From Solea solea (lineage: Eukaryota; Chordata; Actinopteri; Pleuronectiformes; Soleidae): a DNA stretch of 64,000 nt. The notes under the pieces were generated by a model. The model saw only the letters and a list, made by a program, of their open reading frames with translations. It had not been told where the DNA came from and searched no databases. The stretch is from positions 1,847,840-1,911,839 of the forward strand of contig NC_081134.1 in NCBI RefSeq assembly GCF_958295425.1, written 5' to 3'. Numbering within the stretch: the stretch's first letter is position 1; each line of letters opens with the position of its first letter. Positions 13,201 through 24,709 of the stretch are shown here, piece by piece. A program made the translations under genes and the position numbers.

Positions 13201-14983
13201 TAGTTCCACAGTAATCACGTCATTTCCTGCTTAAAAACCATTAGTCAAACGTTCAGAGCAGTCAGTCAGTGTTGGATTATCTATACTGACATCCTCCCTA
13301 TCCTCCCTGACGTCACCTTTTCTTTGTGTCACTCTTACGTTTGATGTCGTGGTGGATGACGTTATGCGAGTGCAAGTATTCCAGGCCGCGCAGGACCTGC
13401 TTGGTCACCCAGATGATCTCGAACTCCCTCATGGGTCCACAGCTGTCCAGCTTCTCCAGCACAGAGCCGCCCTCTCCGGCCTCCATGAACAGATGGACGC
13501 TTTGGTCCCACAGGAGGGCGCCGTAGAGCTCGGCAATGTTCTCATGACGGAACCGAGCCTGGAACTCTACATCAGCCGCTTTGAAGTGCTCCATGGGGAT
13601 CTGTGATGGGGATGGATAAATAAATCATTACAAACTTAAAGGAATAGCTCACCTTTACACAGTGTTGGCCAAAGATGAGACGATGAGTGTTTAATTTCAC
13701 TTTACGGTGTGACAGAGAAAATCCACACGAAAGCCTCTGGCTACACTTTGATCTTCATACACACATGAGAAGGATATTAGTGGAAGAAGAACTTAAAACT
13801 GTGAGCCGGGGAAACTGAAACAGTCTGGCTCGACCTAAAGATAAAGAGAACCGAATTCTACTCATATGTCTAAAGCTTAAAAATAAAGTAGTCATATCTG
13901 GTCGGTTTTCAGAAAGATGAAAACAACAATTTGTGCTTTTATGGGAAAGTTGATTTGTGTTTCCTCACATTTAAGATTATGAAAAGTATTTTTCAGAGAT
14001 GATTAACTAAGGGAGACTCATTTGATCAGATGTGCCAGTAAACCTTCTCCTGTGTGCTGATAACAGAATGTACAACACACACTGTGTCAACATAGATTTG
14101 TGACGTAGATTTGTGAAAAAAACACATGGAAAAAAGAGGCAATGTTTGAGTTCCATTTCCATTCTTGCATTGACCTTGGCCCATTTTCAAAATGGTTCTT
14201 CTTTCTAAAAACACTTCCTCTTTTACTTTAAGAGAAAACAAATGTCACGCTGACATCAGGAGTCATTGTACAAACACACTAACAGCTGCTCGCTGAACAA
14301 ATCATACTTGACACTAGAATCAGACTTTCTGAGAAGTCAGCACGCAATGAGTTTCTCAGCAGCACTCACCAGTTTGCATGCCATTCTCTTCCTGGTGGTG
14401 GTGTCCTGAGCCAAGTGGACTTTCCCAAACGAGCCCTTGGGCACGAGGCCAGACCCACGACTCTTGTAGGTCAGTTTCCATGGGAACAGCAGCACGTCCA
14501 TGTTGATCTGGTAGCGGCCTTTTTTTACAGCCATGTCCTTCTGTAGTGTAAATGTCAGTCATCAAATCCAACAGCAAATACAGTAAAAAGACAGACAGTC
14601 ACGAGACAGACAGAAAGACAGACGCTCACCTTACTCAACAGGACGCCCATCTCCTGAGGCAGGTGCTGCAGGGCTGCCGTCTGCATGTTGGACAGCAGGT
14701 TGACAAAGGACAGGAGGTCCGTGACTGTCCCGTACCGCACACCACCAGCTCCTTCAGAAGAATCCTTATACTCAGAGGCCGAGCTCACAGACCCCCCTGC
14801 CTCCTCATTCTCATCCATCTCCTCCTGCGAGAGACCTTCCTCTACAAAAGATAAGCCTCCTTCCTCCTCCTCCTCCTCCTCCTCCTCCTCGAGCTTATAC
14901 AGAGTCTCTGCAGCAGTGATGAAGTCCTCGATACTCATGTGAGCCAAGAGCATTTCTATTCCATTTTTGTATTTGTAATCCAT
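10211..14983 (-). CDS. map3k8: MAP3K8 (TPL2/COT) serine/threonine kinase, complete coding region
   Basis: Seven coding exons join in phase to about 472 residues (human protein 467): 14983-14630, 14540-14370, 13600-13339, 12588-12482, 11729-11577, 10685-10439, 10335-10211. MAP3K8 is the MAP3K that activates MEK-ERK downstream of TLR and TNF receptors and is held by p105/NFKB1. Visible motifs: the atypical P-loop [13 protein letters not shown] with the lysine in RMACKLV, the catalytic loop VIHHDIKPSN (HHD instead of HRD, normal for this family), DFG in [10 protein letters not shown], the APE-like MYMSPEV, and the conserved C-terminal tail [16 protein letters not shown]...PPAAEYG. The N-terminus contains an acidic run of about eleven Glu from a (TCC)n tract at 14862-14890. 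The start is the first ATG of exon 14983; a 5' UTR exon ends at 15548 with a GTAAGT donor. It lies head-to-head with mtpap. Confidence 0.95.
12022..12062. repeat. Short tandem repeat, 11-base unit, map3k8 intron
   Basis: Four copies of a unit close to GGCCCTGAGAG lie in tandem in the intron between the kinase exons at 12482 and 11729. Confidence 0.85.
12196..12292. repeat. 14-base minisatellite, map3k8 intron
   Basis: About seven tandem copies of a unit close to CTACAGTGTATAAC, slightly diverged at the left end (TATATAAACTACAGTATATAA). It is located just upstream (gene sense: downstream) of the exon at 12482-12588. Confidence 0.9.
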
Positions 14984-15547
14984 CTTGATGCGTGACCTCT
15001 TCTGCTCAATCTGAAACAAACACCGGAGTTTAGTTTGTTGGCATTTTAAAAAGATATCGTTTAAAAAGGAGCAATGATGTTGAAAGTGAAGTCAGAGCGC
15101 ACTACGCACTCACATCAGTGACAGTTCACTAAAGCATGCAAAGCCTTGCTTCAGCTCATCTAGTGTGTAACTGGGAGGGGCTTAGTGTGTCAGTGGGAGG
15201 GGTTTTGTCCAGTGTTTTCCTCGCAGTCAGGGGAGTTTCACAGTAAATCTGGGAAGCCCCTGAAGAATGTTTGGCCATTAAAATAAACACAAGTAATGCA
15301 CACAAAGAATAGAAAACAAACTAACTAAATGTTTCTTGTTAGCTTTAGATTATTCATGCAAATCACAAACATTAACCTAATGCTTTTTATACAACGGACC
15401 TAAACCCTGAATCTGTCTATCTATCTGTTTTATATCAATTATTACAAAATAGTTAGCTATTATTCAGCTTTTGTTTTAGATTTCAGCTCACATCATGTTT
15501 GAAAACGTCAAATGACATTTGATCGTGAATAAAACTGCAGCACTTAC

Positions 15548-15950
15548 CAATAATCAGGAGGTTAACGGGACTCTTGTCTCTTCATCGTGTGTCTCCAGCA
15601 TCCAGCACCGACTGTCTGTCTCTGTCTGAGGGACAAAGACACGAAAACTGCTTTAAAAAGGAAGTAAACACGGGAAGTGAAGCGCCGCAACAGCAGCAGC
15701 CGCAGCAGCGGAAGAGGCGGAGCAGAGCGCAGGACAGAGGACAGAGGACATAGACGAGAGGAGGACAGAGGGGAGGAGAGGAGAAGACAGAGGATATTGG
15801 AGAGGACAGAGGGTAGGAGAGAGGACAGAAGATAGGAGACAACAGCAGCCAAGGCTTTTTCGTTTTCCTCTTCTCTTCTGTTTGACTCATGGAAAACAAA
15901 TTCCCCGTTGTCTAAGTTCCGAGGAACGAGGTGTTTTTCCTGCACTGAAA
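15548..15950 (-). other. map3k8: map3k8 5' UTR exon with a 7-codon upstream ORF
   Basis: A strong minus-strand donor (ATTG then GTAAGT) ends this exon at 15548, and the next acceptor at 15011-15012 opens the first coding exon. It contains a short uORF at 15585-15562 (ATG to TAA, MKRQESR) before the main start. The 5' limit is not fixed; about 15950 is a guess. Most of the exon is a polypurine (plus strand) tract with GAGGACA words. Confidence 0.55.
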
Positions 15951-16202
15951 AACACCTTCTACACGTAAAAGGTGTTCGAATTGTTTTTGCAATGATTTGT
16001 CATGAATCAGTCAAATTAAAAGAGGAACACCATACGTAACTTATGTAAACATTTCATATTCACAAATGTACACAAACCTTATTTATCGAGCTTTCACACC
16101 AATAACCGCTCACACGTTTAGACTCCCGTTCCAACTGGCCCCTCTCGCTTGCCGTAGACAGAGCCACGCGCGCATGCGCTGTTCACCTCGTTCCAAACAG
16201 CA
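15951..16202. promoter_or_regulatory. Shared bidirectional promoter of map3k8 and mtpap with an NRF-1 palindrome
   Basis: The two genes diverge from this interval of about 250 bases. GCGCATGCGC at 16170-16179 is a perfect NRF-1 consensus palindrome 24 bases before the mtpap ATG, and the start context CAATGGCGGC resembles a YY1 initiator element. There is no TATA box near mtpap. NRF-1 is a known activator of nuclear genes for mitochondrial proteins, which fits mtpap. Use by map3k8 is inferred from position only. Confidence 0.65.
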
Positions 16203-17306
16203 ATGGCGGCGTCCTGGTTCGCCGTGTTCAGGTTGCGTATGAGAGGAAAGAGTGTCGTGGTCCGACACCAAGTCCAAAACCAGGTCCACAACCAGGTCCA
16301 CAACCACACGAGTGTCGGAACACACGTCGGGGCTTCGCACGTCCAGGCGGCTCCTGACCACCACAGTGGTTAGTATGGAATTATCACCTGAAAGCTAACG
16401 AGTTAGCCTAGCTCCTGTGTACAGACGACCGCTGTCTGTCTGTCTGTCAGTGAGTCTGTCTGTCTGTCAGTGAGTCTGTCTGTCTGTCAAAACTTCGTTC
16501 AGAAACATTTCTATTTGTCATCAAATTGAACTGTTGCTATTAAAAATGTAAAAGCCAAACACAGGAAATGTCGCGTCAGTGTCATAGTTTGTTTTAACAT
16601 AGTTCTGTCATTATATACCTATGTTCATATATGTGTGTGTGGAAATGAGTGCTTCACATGCGACTGTTGTGTTGTTTTTGTTGTGTTCGTGTCCAACACC
16701 GTGAAAGTGACGGTTCTTTCTATGAAATGTGGGGTTGTTTCCGCTAATGAATGAGTCATAGGATACAATAGATATTTCCAGGAGCTAATGTTACAACATA
16801 GGTCTGGTAATATATTATTTCAATGTCGTTAAATGAGAGATGATATTAGTGCCTGATATGGACATCACAAACTGGAGTACCTACCAGTACCAATGCAGTC
16901 ATTTTATCATTTATGAACTGTGATGAAGCTGTATTCAAATATATATTTCATTGGGACACAAGTCTAAAAACAGAGATATGATGTATTAATAAGCCACACC
17001 CTTTAACTCTACTGCAAAGTATGGTTTGACAAGTCACAGGGAATACTTCTTCTTCCATTTCTCTTGTAAGAGTTGAATATTTTGGTTGTTTTTTTAGACG
17101 AGAAGGAAAATGAGCGACGGAGGCTGCTACATGTTGTTCAGGCAGAGAGACGAGAACAAGCAGAGAGATCTGTCCTCATCAGCTGCCACGCCACAAACAG
17201 TGAGAAGAAGTTCCTCAAGCACTTGTCAAAATATGGAGACATCAAGAAACACTTTTTCTACCAAAGTTTTGTAAGTGGAAAAACTGAGCGCATCAGATTT
17301 AGTGGT

Positions 17307-17343
<37 letters not shown>

Positions 17344-20300
17344 AAAATCCTGATTGTGTCAGGATTCACTTTTAAATAAAGCGTGTACTGTGTCTGTCGT
17401 TCTCCAGGGTTTGTATGCTGTAGTTGAGTATTCGAGCCAGGAGAGTGTCGCCTCCTTACTTGAACACGCTGCCATACCCACTGTCAACCATGAGTCCGTG
17501 GTGCCTTTTAAATCCAGACTGCTGTCACTGAGGAGCCTCGCCTCAGTGGCCTCCGTGGGCTCAGCGGACCAGCAGTCAGGCCAACATTGCCAACCACAAA
17601 CCAGCCCTCCCATCAGCGAGCTCATACAGAGACTGTCCAGAGAGGAGAGTGTGAGTACGGCTTCACACCCACAACATCAAATCCACTGACTCCACTAAGA
17701 CTGCAACTAACAATTCATTCTTTGGTCCAAAATAACTTCAGTTTTCAATCATTTCAAAATAACCAGCTGTTTTAATTATAAAAAAAACCACTTAAACCAA
17801 TTTGTTATTGTGTTTTAACAATTGTCGATTTAATTGTTGCAGCCAAAGTATACAACTTGCGTTAAAAGCCTCTAATGCTGTGTTTTCATAATGGTCCAGT
17901 TTGGTTTGGAATGATAAAGTCGCGGGTCACGAACCGTACCTTTTACTTCGGTGTAATGCCAACTAAAGACGTCACTGAGCCAAAAGACAACAACAATACA
18001 AAGTTAAGCTTTGTATGAGAACAGACTGCAGGCGTTTGCCTCGACTTCCATGGGATATTTACACCCGTCGTTGTTCTGTGGCTGAATAGAGTCTTTACCG
18101 TACCATTTCACTCTGGAAAAGGGTGCCAAAACAATGGATGAGTTGGGGCTGGTTATTTTGGTACAGTACCAAACCAAACTGTTCCACCGGGTGGAAACAC
18201 GACGATGGTTAGGGTTAGATGTGTGAACCATGCCTGTCTTCTTATTTCCCCTCAGATAGACCAACAGATCACTGCCCTGACAGAAGCCTACCAGCTGACA
18301 GAGGAGAACATCAGGCTGCGATTTCTTGTCTGCTCTCTGCTCAAGGACATTGCGGCTGCTTATTTCCCAGAATGCACCATCAGGCCATTTGGCTCATCAG
18401 TGAATGGCTTTGGGAAGCTCGGCTGTGACCTGGACATGTTTCTCGACCTGGATGGCATTAGTGGAAGAAATGTTAAGATGGTAAGAACGGCACTAATGCA
18501 CCAACTTTTAACCTTCAAGTCCAAGTGCAATGTGGGGGAAATGTAATCATTTGAAAGTTAAGTTAAATTATTGTTTAGGTAGGTGCACATTTTCTATTAT
18601 TGTTATTTTAGTGTAATACTGTACAAAAGAACATTTGATGGGGATCCATGGTTGCATCTTTTTTCTTCTTTTTTAAATATAATTAAGTAGAAGTCATTCA
18701 GAATGTTAGTAAAAAAGTCAAATCTTTTTAAGGCAGTATATTATAACAATAATAATACTTATAAATCAATCGTCAATCATACTGCAACCATTTTAGTAGT
18801 CCAACCCCGCAATAATAGATAAATCATAATAACATAAATTGCACAATATAACACATAAACAGTCCCAGTGGATTGTAAGTTAGTTCTCTGTAGTTCAGAG
18901 TTACAGTAAACACGTGAACTCTTTGTTTTCAGCACAGATCAGGTCTCTCCCTCGAGTACCACATGAAGAGTGCCAACTCGGAGCGCGCCGTCACTCAGAG
19001 CATCCTGTCCGTCATCGGGGAGTGTGTGGACAAGTTCGGGCCTGGGTGTGTGGGGGTGCAGAAGATTCTCAACGCCCGATGTCCACTTGTCCGTTTCGCC
19101 CATCAACCCTCTGGTTTTCAGTGTGACCTCACGGCCAATAACAGGTTTTCCCCCCTGAACACATATTGAGACTTTGAACTTGTCACCACATCAAAAGTGA
19201 ACGAGACATTGTTTTACGTAAAGAGTCTTGTGTTGAAATGTCACTCTGAGTTGGTCATAGCCAGCTCTCCTGCTTCACAGAAACTAAACTCCGATGTCTG
19301 CACGCTGGCCACAGTGAAACTGAACACGAGCAAGAATCAGGGCTTGTGTGTGTGTGTGTGTTTCACTTCTTACAAACACAGGAAACACAGTTGTATACAC
19401 ACCTGCTAACGTACAGGAAACCAACCGCCGCAGTTTATAAGGAAATGGTTGTGGGTGAATATAAGGGGGGACTTTTCTTAGATGTTGCTCTGAGCACTTT
19501 CCTGTGTGACAAACACACAGAAATGACTGCTGAAGGCTGCCCTCTAGAGGTGGTTTCCATGTGAGGTCAGTGAAACTCACAGCCATATTCAACATTATCA
19601 CCACTGCTCATGAATGAAGTTAAATAGAGTTATTTTTCAGTCCCACAGGGGAAATTCCTTCTGTGCATTTCTTTATCTTCTACTAGAAACCTTCCTTGAA
19701 TTACGAGCAGTGGGGGTTAGCGTTAGCCCTTTTTTCAACTGGTGGGGACTTGAAACGGCAACCCTCCTGTTACAAGCCAAGTTCTGCCCATAAGAAAAGA
19801 GGTTAAAATGAAATGGTCATTAGTAATACTATGAACACACATGGAAAGGCGGGAGCTGATCATCAGAGGTGACTGAGAGTTAATGTAATGAATGAGTCAG
19901 ACAGAAGCTTATAGAAAATGTGCTGAACCATGAGAATGACTCCTCATGGGGTCTGCAGAATTTATATAAATATAATATAAATGTCTTTAATTTAAACAGA
20001 GGACTCTTCCTCTTGTCCTTCCATCATCGGTCCATCAGAGAACTTATGGGCCTTCATATACCAGAAAAGATGCAATTCCTTTCCTTAAGCTTTCATTTTA
20101 AACTATAAAATGCTCTAACTGTAATCCCATGTGTTCTCCACAGGGTGGCGATGAAAAGCACAGAGCTGCTCTATCTGTATGGAGAGCTGGACCCGCGGGT
20201 GCGGAGCCTGGTGTTCAGCGTGCGCTGCTGGGCCCAAGCTCACGGCGTCACCAGCAGAATTCCTGGGGCCTGGATCACTAACTTCTCCCTCACTGTGATG

Positions 20301-22013
20301 GTGCTGTTCTTCCTGCAGAGGAGGAGTCCACCCATCATCCCCACACTGGACCACCTCAGAGACCTGGCAGGTACTGCCCACTGGACCCAGCTACGTGTTC
20401 ACCTGGTCACATTCATACGTTCACCAACAGTAAATACTACTATTCTATATCACACTTACAAACAGCAGAGAGCTTACACTTCACTCATTTAAGTGATTAT
20501 TAAATGAAATGCTGATAAAGAATTCATGAATGTTACTGTTCACGTAAGAAACACCCCAACATATTACAGAATAAGTGCTTACTTCATGTGTTCACCACAG
20601 TTGTGACCGGGTGAAACGTGCAGATGTTGCAATAAAAACTTAACCACATGTTTTTCTTTAGTATATGAAGAGATTATGTGATTGTCCAGCTTCCTAAATG
20701 TGAAAGGGTTTGCCCCTCCCTCTGTGCCAGCAAGACCAGAAATAAAGAAATCTTTACTTTGAGGACAAAACAAAAGATTTTCAGGACTTTAGTTTAAAGG
20801 GAAAAAAGATTTAACATTTTCTTTTAATAGATTGAGTAAATAATGAAAAGTGTAGCTCTGCTCTGACACTTTTAGCACATGTCCAGGTTATTTTTGCAGG
20901 AGTTTTATTGATATTTTGTGACTTCAGGGCCTTTTTTAACCCTGCAGCTCTGTAACTACGTAACAATGTAACTAGCAACACACTAGTGTGGCTGTGCAGC
21001 TTCTCCATTACTCTCACCTTCTCTCTGTCACCTTGATGGCCTGATAATTACCCCCCTTAGCCAGACTCTATCACTCTGGGAAGGTGGATGACTCCGCCCC
21101 CACTGGACACACACACACGAGGCATCACTTTTTAAACAGTGGTATAACACACATTCACAGACTTATAGCTGCCATTAGTAATATGCGCCTGTTCTTTGTC
21201 TCACTGTGTCTGACTTTCATTTCCACAAATGCACAACGTGATCCATCTTTGTGTAGTTTTATGGTCATCAAATGTCACGCACAGACACTCGCCTGAATAG
21301 TTTGCCCACTCTTCTCCCACAAGGTCCCGCGGACAAGAGCGTGATCGAAGATAACGACTGCACATTCGTCAGCGACTTCAGTAAGATCCACATCCACAGG
21401 AACACTGCAGCAATGGGTGAGCACGGCAGCGTGAAGTCATGGCTACAGAGCTACAATTCACTTTAATGGACAACTACATTTCTGTGATCAGCTGTTCATG
21501 CGAACACAACTTCTCTTCCCCACTTTCAGAGCAGCTGCTGTGTGAGTTCTTTGACTTCTACGCCTCCTTTGCTTTCAACAAGATGTCCATAAACATCAGA
21601 AAGGTATAAAGTCATTATTTCTGTCTATATAGTTGCATAGAACCCTGGGCTTCTGCTGCTTCTTACAAATTCACCTTTCTCTCTCTCTTCAGGGCAAAGA
21701 GCAGAACAAACCAGAGGTCGTCCCCCTGCACATCCAGAACCCGTTTGAAACCTCTCTAAATATCAGCAAGAACGTCAACAGTACGCAGCTGGATCGCTTT
21801 GTGGCGTTGTGTCGGGAGAGCGTCTGGCTACTGCAACAGAGTGCGACCAACTCACCCAATGGTGAGAGTGGAGCCACACCATGGGGACTAGCTGCTCTCC
21901 TCCAGCCTCTACAGGTCCCTGGGAACAAAGGTCGCAAACGGAGGAGTCGAGAGCCGGCCAGTGAAAGAATTAAGAGTTTGTTAGAATCTTTAAAGATTAA
22001 GAATCAGTCGTAG
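16203..22013 (+). CDS. mtpap: Mitochondrial poly(A) polymerase, complete coding region
   Basis: Nine exons join in phase to about 577 residues (human MTPAP 582): 16203-16368, 17098-17270, 17408-17650, 18256-18480, 18933-19144, 20144-20370, 21324-21416, 21530-21603, 21693-22013. MTPAP adds poly(A) tails to mitochondrial mRNAs, completing stop codons and affecting transcript stability. The basic N-terminus ([20 protein letters not shown]) suits a mitochondrial targeting signal. An RNP-like domain precedes the nucleotidyltransferase core, where [19 protein letters not shown] (residues about 240-258) carries the catalytic Asp pair. The PAP-associated region ([19 protein letters not shown]...[17 protein letters not shown]) follows. 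The C-terminus ends [14 protein letters not shown]. The gene starts next to an NRF-1 site and diverges from map3k8, as recalled for the mammalian neighbourhood. Confidence 0.95.
16432..16490. repeat. Tandem repeat in mtpap intron 1
   Basis: About three copies of a 20-base unit built of CTGT tetramers plus CAGTGAGT, immediately downstream of mtpap exon 1. Confidence 0.9.
17308..17341. repeat. (CA)n microsatellite, mtpap intron 2
   Basis: Uninterrupted CA dinucleotides in the short intron between mtpap exons 2 and 3. Confidence 0.95.
17690..17850 (+). repeat. Copy of a dispersed fish repeat (GCAACTAACRATT family), mtpap intron
   Basis: The stretch starting GACTGCAACTAACAATTC followed by TTTGGTCCA-type sequence resembles a common teleost interspersed element. 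Related pieces in this window: about 24318-24410 (minus), 61840-62025 (minus) and 63857 to the end (plus). Recognised from shared words only. Confidence 0.45.
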
Positions 22014-22315
22014 ATGAGCAAAGACTCCACCAGAACCTCTGCAGCGGTTACATCTGCTCGACTGTAATACCCAACATGACCACCGGAGGCTGATACTGAG
22101 TCTTGTTTGTACATACATGGGACTTGACTGTAGACTACTACTCTGTTGTAATTAAACAAAATACTGTGGAAAATGATGCAAGTCCTACGTGAGAGACTGA
22201 AGTGACGTTTACTGAACTCCTTTGAAACTTACACTCATTAATGACACGAGTTTATACTTTAAAGTCCTGAGCCCAGGTTCACTGATGCTCGCTCTCTCAC
22301 AGCTGGTTTAATTCA

Positions 22316-22321
22316 AATAAA
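22316..22321 (+). promoter_or_regulatory. Candidate polyadenylation signal of mtpap
   Basis: AATAAA about 300 bases after the mtpap stop. A second AATAAA at 22352-22357 is an alternative. Confidence 0.5.
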
Positions 22322-22579
22322 TCTGAATGTTAATTAAATATAAAATGCTATAATAAAGGTTTTTTTTTTTTAGACTAATTGAGTATTTGATTTGCTTTGA
22401 TTAAAGTGATTACAGGACAAAGTTTATTCAGTTTACCACAGCATGTAAAGTGAATCAGCTGCTATCGCGTCATCACATTAACATTTGTTATAGCAGCTTA
22501 AGTGTTTTAGCTGACGGGCTAATGGAAATAACAGTACATGATCACATGATGATTGGCTAAAGCCAGCACAGTTGAGAAC

Positions 22580-24275
22580 GGGGGCGGCAAAGTTGGCGAA
22601 AATTTCGAATTTCTTGCAACACTGAATGAAACTCCTATAACTTCGTAATGGAAGGTCCGATCTCAACCAAACTTGAGTTGATCGATGATGGGCCAGTGCT
22701 GAAAATGTCTACGTAAAAACTGTCAAGTTTGAAAACATCGCCTCCAGGTGGTGGCAGAAAATAAACAAAAAAAAGTTACTTTACGATATCGGAAATAACT
22801 TTTACACAGATTATCGTAGCCAACTCAAAACACATTGTAGATGATGCATACTAAATGATGGCAGATCGTATAACGGTGTTGCCATGGCAACGGTAAAGTC
22901 AGATTTTTGCGACAAAAACAAACTGCTACAACTTCGCGAATCAAATTCCTACCTGAACCAAACTTGCTAGAATTGATGAATCAGCCGCCTCTTTTCTGAG
23001 GTGGCTGAGGTCCTTCAACATCTGCCGGAAAATGCTGCGGATGTTTTACGAGTCTGTGGTGGCCAGTGCCATTCTCTACGCTGTGGCGTGCTGGGGCAGC
23101 AGACTGAAGGTGCGGGACGCCAACAGACTTAACAAACTCATCCGCAAAGCCAGCCATGTTGTTGGAGAGGAGATTGACTCCCTGACAGCAGTGTCAGAGA
23201 GAAGGATGTTGTCCAGGATTAGGTCCATACTGGACAACTCCCTCCATCCTCTACATGATGTGCTGACCAGCCACAGAAGCACATTCAGCAAGAGACTTAT
23301 TCTACCACGCTGCACCACAGAACGCCACAGGAAATCATTCCTGCCTGTGGCCATTAAGCTGTACAATTCCTCTGTATGATAAATAACTCTGTAAATTTAT
23401 TCTTATTTTAATAGAACTCTGTAAATTTATTCTTATTTTAATAGTATTCTTTAATTTTGTAATTTTATTCTTATGTTTACTCCTACTTCTTCTTATAGTT
23501 TGTAATTTTGTAATTTCCAAAAAAATTGCTGTTACAACATTTGTTACCTTTGTACACTGGAGCGCTGTGACAAAAGAATTTCCCGCAAGGGATTAATAAA
23601 GTATTTTCTATTCTATTCTATTCTATTCTATACTCCGGCCCTGAAGACGTCTATATAAAAATATATTCAATTTCATAAACACTTCACAACACCTTCAAAC
23701 TTGGTGAGGCCACTGTGGACAAGTTGAGGATCTAAGTTGCTGAAAGTTTTTTTAAAATGTTGCATGGCATACGAGATAGGGGGCGCCAAAGTTGACGATA
23801 ATTCAGATTTTTCACAACAGACAACGAAACTCTTATAAATTTGCGAATCCTGTTCCAATCTGAACCAAACTTGCTATGATTGATGATTGGTTGTTGCTGA
23901 AGACAACTATGTTGCTGAAAACGGTACATTTTGAAAACAGCGCCTCCTGGTGGAAGCAGAAAATACTTAGAAAAACAAACTGTTACAACTTTGCGAATCC
24001 TGTTCCAATCTGAACCAAACTTGCTAGGATTGATGACAGGCCGGCATCAGCTGCATCTATGAAAATATTCAATTTCAAAAACTGTGCCCCCTGGTGACGG
24101 CAGACAGAATTACACTTACAGTTTTAGATGCTGCTCTAACAGGGATTGTTATATCCACCTGAAACTTGATATGCGAGACCCCAGACCCGTCCTGAACATG
24201 TCCGTAAAAGATTACCTTCCCACAGGAAGTAGAAGCCCGAAACAGTAAGTAAAGTCTAACATTGTCCGATCTGTG
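22580..24275. repeat. Reiterated interspersed-repeat array (AACCAAACTTG units), split by a LINE
   Basis: Four diverged copies of a unit containing CTGAACCAAACTTGCTA followed by ATTGATGA are centred near 22664, 22955, 23862 and 24013. Each is followed by related words (CGCCTCCTGGTGG, GAAAACAGCG). The array is interrupted at 22988-23640 by a LINE fragment. Its right end (24190-24275) recurs in direct orientation at 33309-33394. Confidence 0.7.
22988..23640 (+). mobile_element. 5'-truncated LINE (reverse-transcriptase C-terminus plus 3' tail)
   Basis: An open frame of about 115 residues at 23032-23379 reads FYESVVASAILYAVACWGS, then RLNKLIRKASHVVG and HRKSFLPVAIKLYN. This is the segment after the RT core found in many fish L2/jockey-like LINEs. 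It is followed by an AT-rich 3' UTR, the phrase GGGATTAATAAAGTATTTTC and a terminal (ATTCT)n tail at about 23608-23632, as expected for a target-primed insertion. Nothing upstream of the RT end is present, so it is a typical dead-on-arrival copy. The insertion is inside the repeat array. Confidence 0.85.
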
Positions 24276-24703
24276 AAATTTCTTTGTTCCATATAACACA
24301 AATCATTAAAACCAATTCATTTTGTGGACAAAACAAGACATTTGAGAACATCATTTCCAGGTATGAGAAACCATGATCAACATTTTTCAACATTTTCTGG
24401 TCCAAAGAATAAAAAAAAAAAAATTGACTGGTGGATTAGAAAAAAAAAACAAAAAAACAGCCCCCTTCTCCACAAAAGCATCATCACAACCAAAATGTCA
24501 GTCATCTCTTCTTCCTGTCTAATTCATGATGCACTGGATGCTGAGACTGGAAGAATCGTCTCCTCGCCCCTCTCTCCACCTTGGGTCACCAGTGTTTGCA
24601 GCTAGCAACAAGCCACTGACTTCCTTGTCTACGGCTCGGTTGTCCCAGGTCTGATCTTTACTTTGGGAAACATATTGTACATCTGTGCCTCACACTTTGG
24701 AGT

Positions 24704-24709
24704 TTTATT
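24704..24709 (-). promoter_or_regulatory. Candidate polyadenylation signal of the putative non-coding gene
   Basis: AATAAA on the minus strand about 820 bases after the last plausible acceptor at 25529-25530. Confidence 0.3.
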
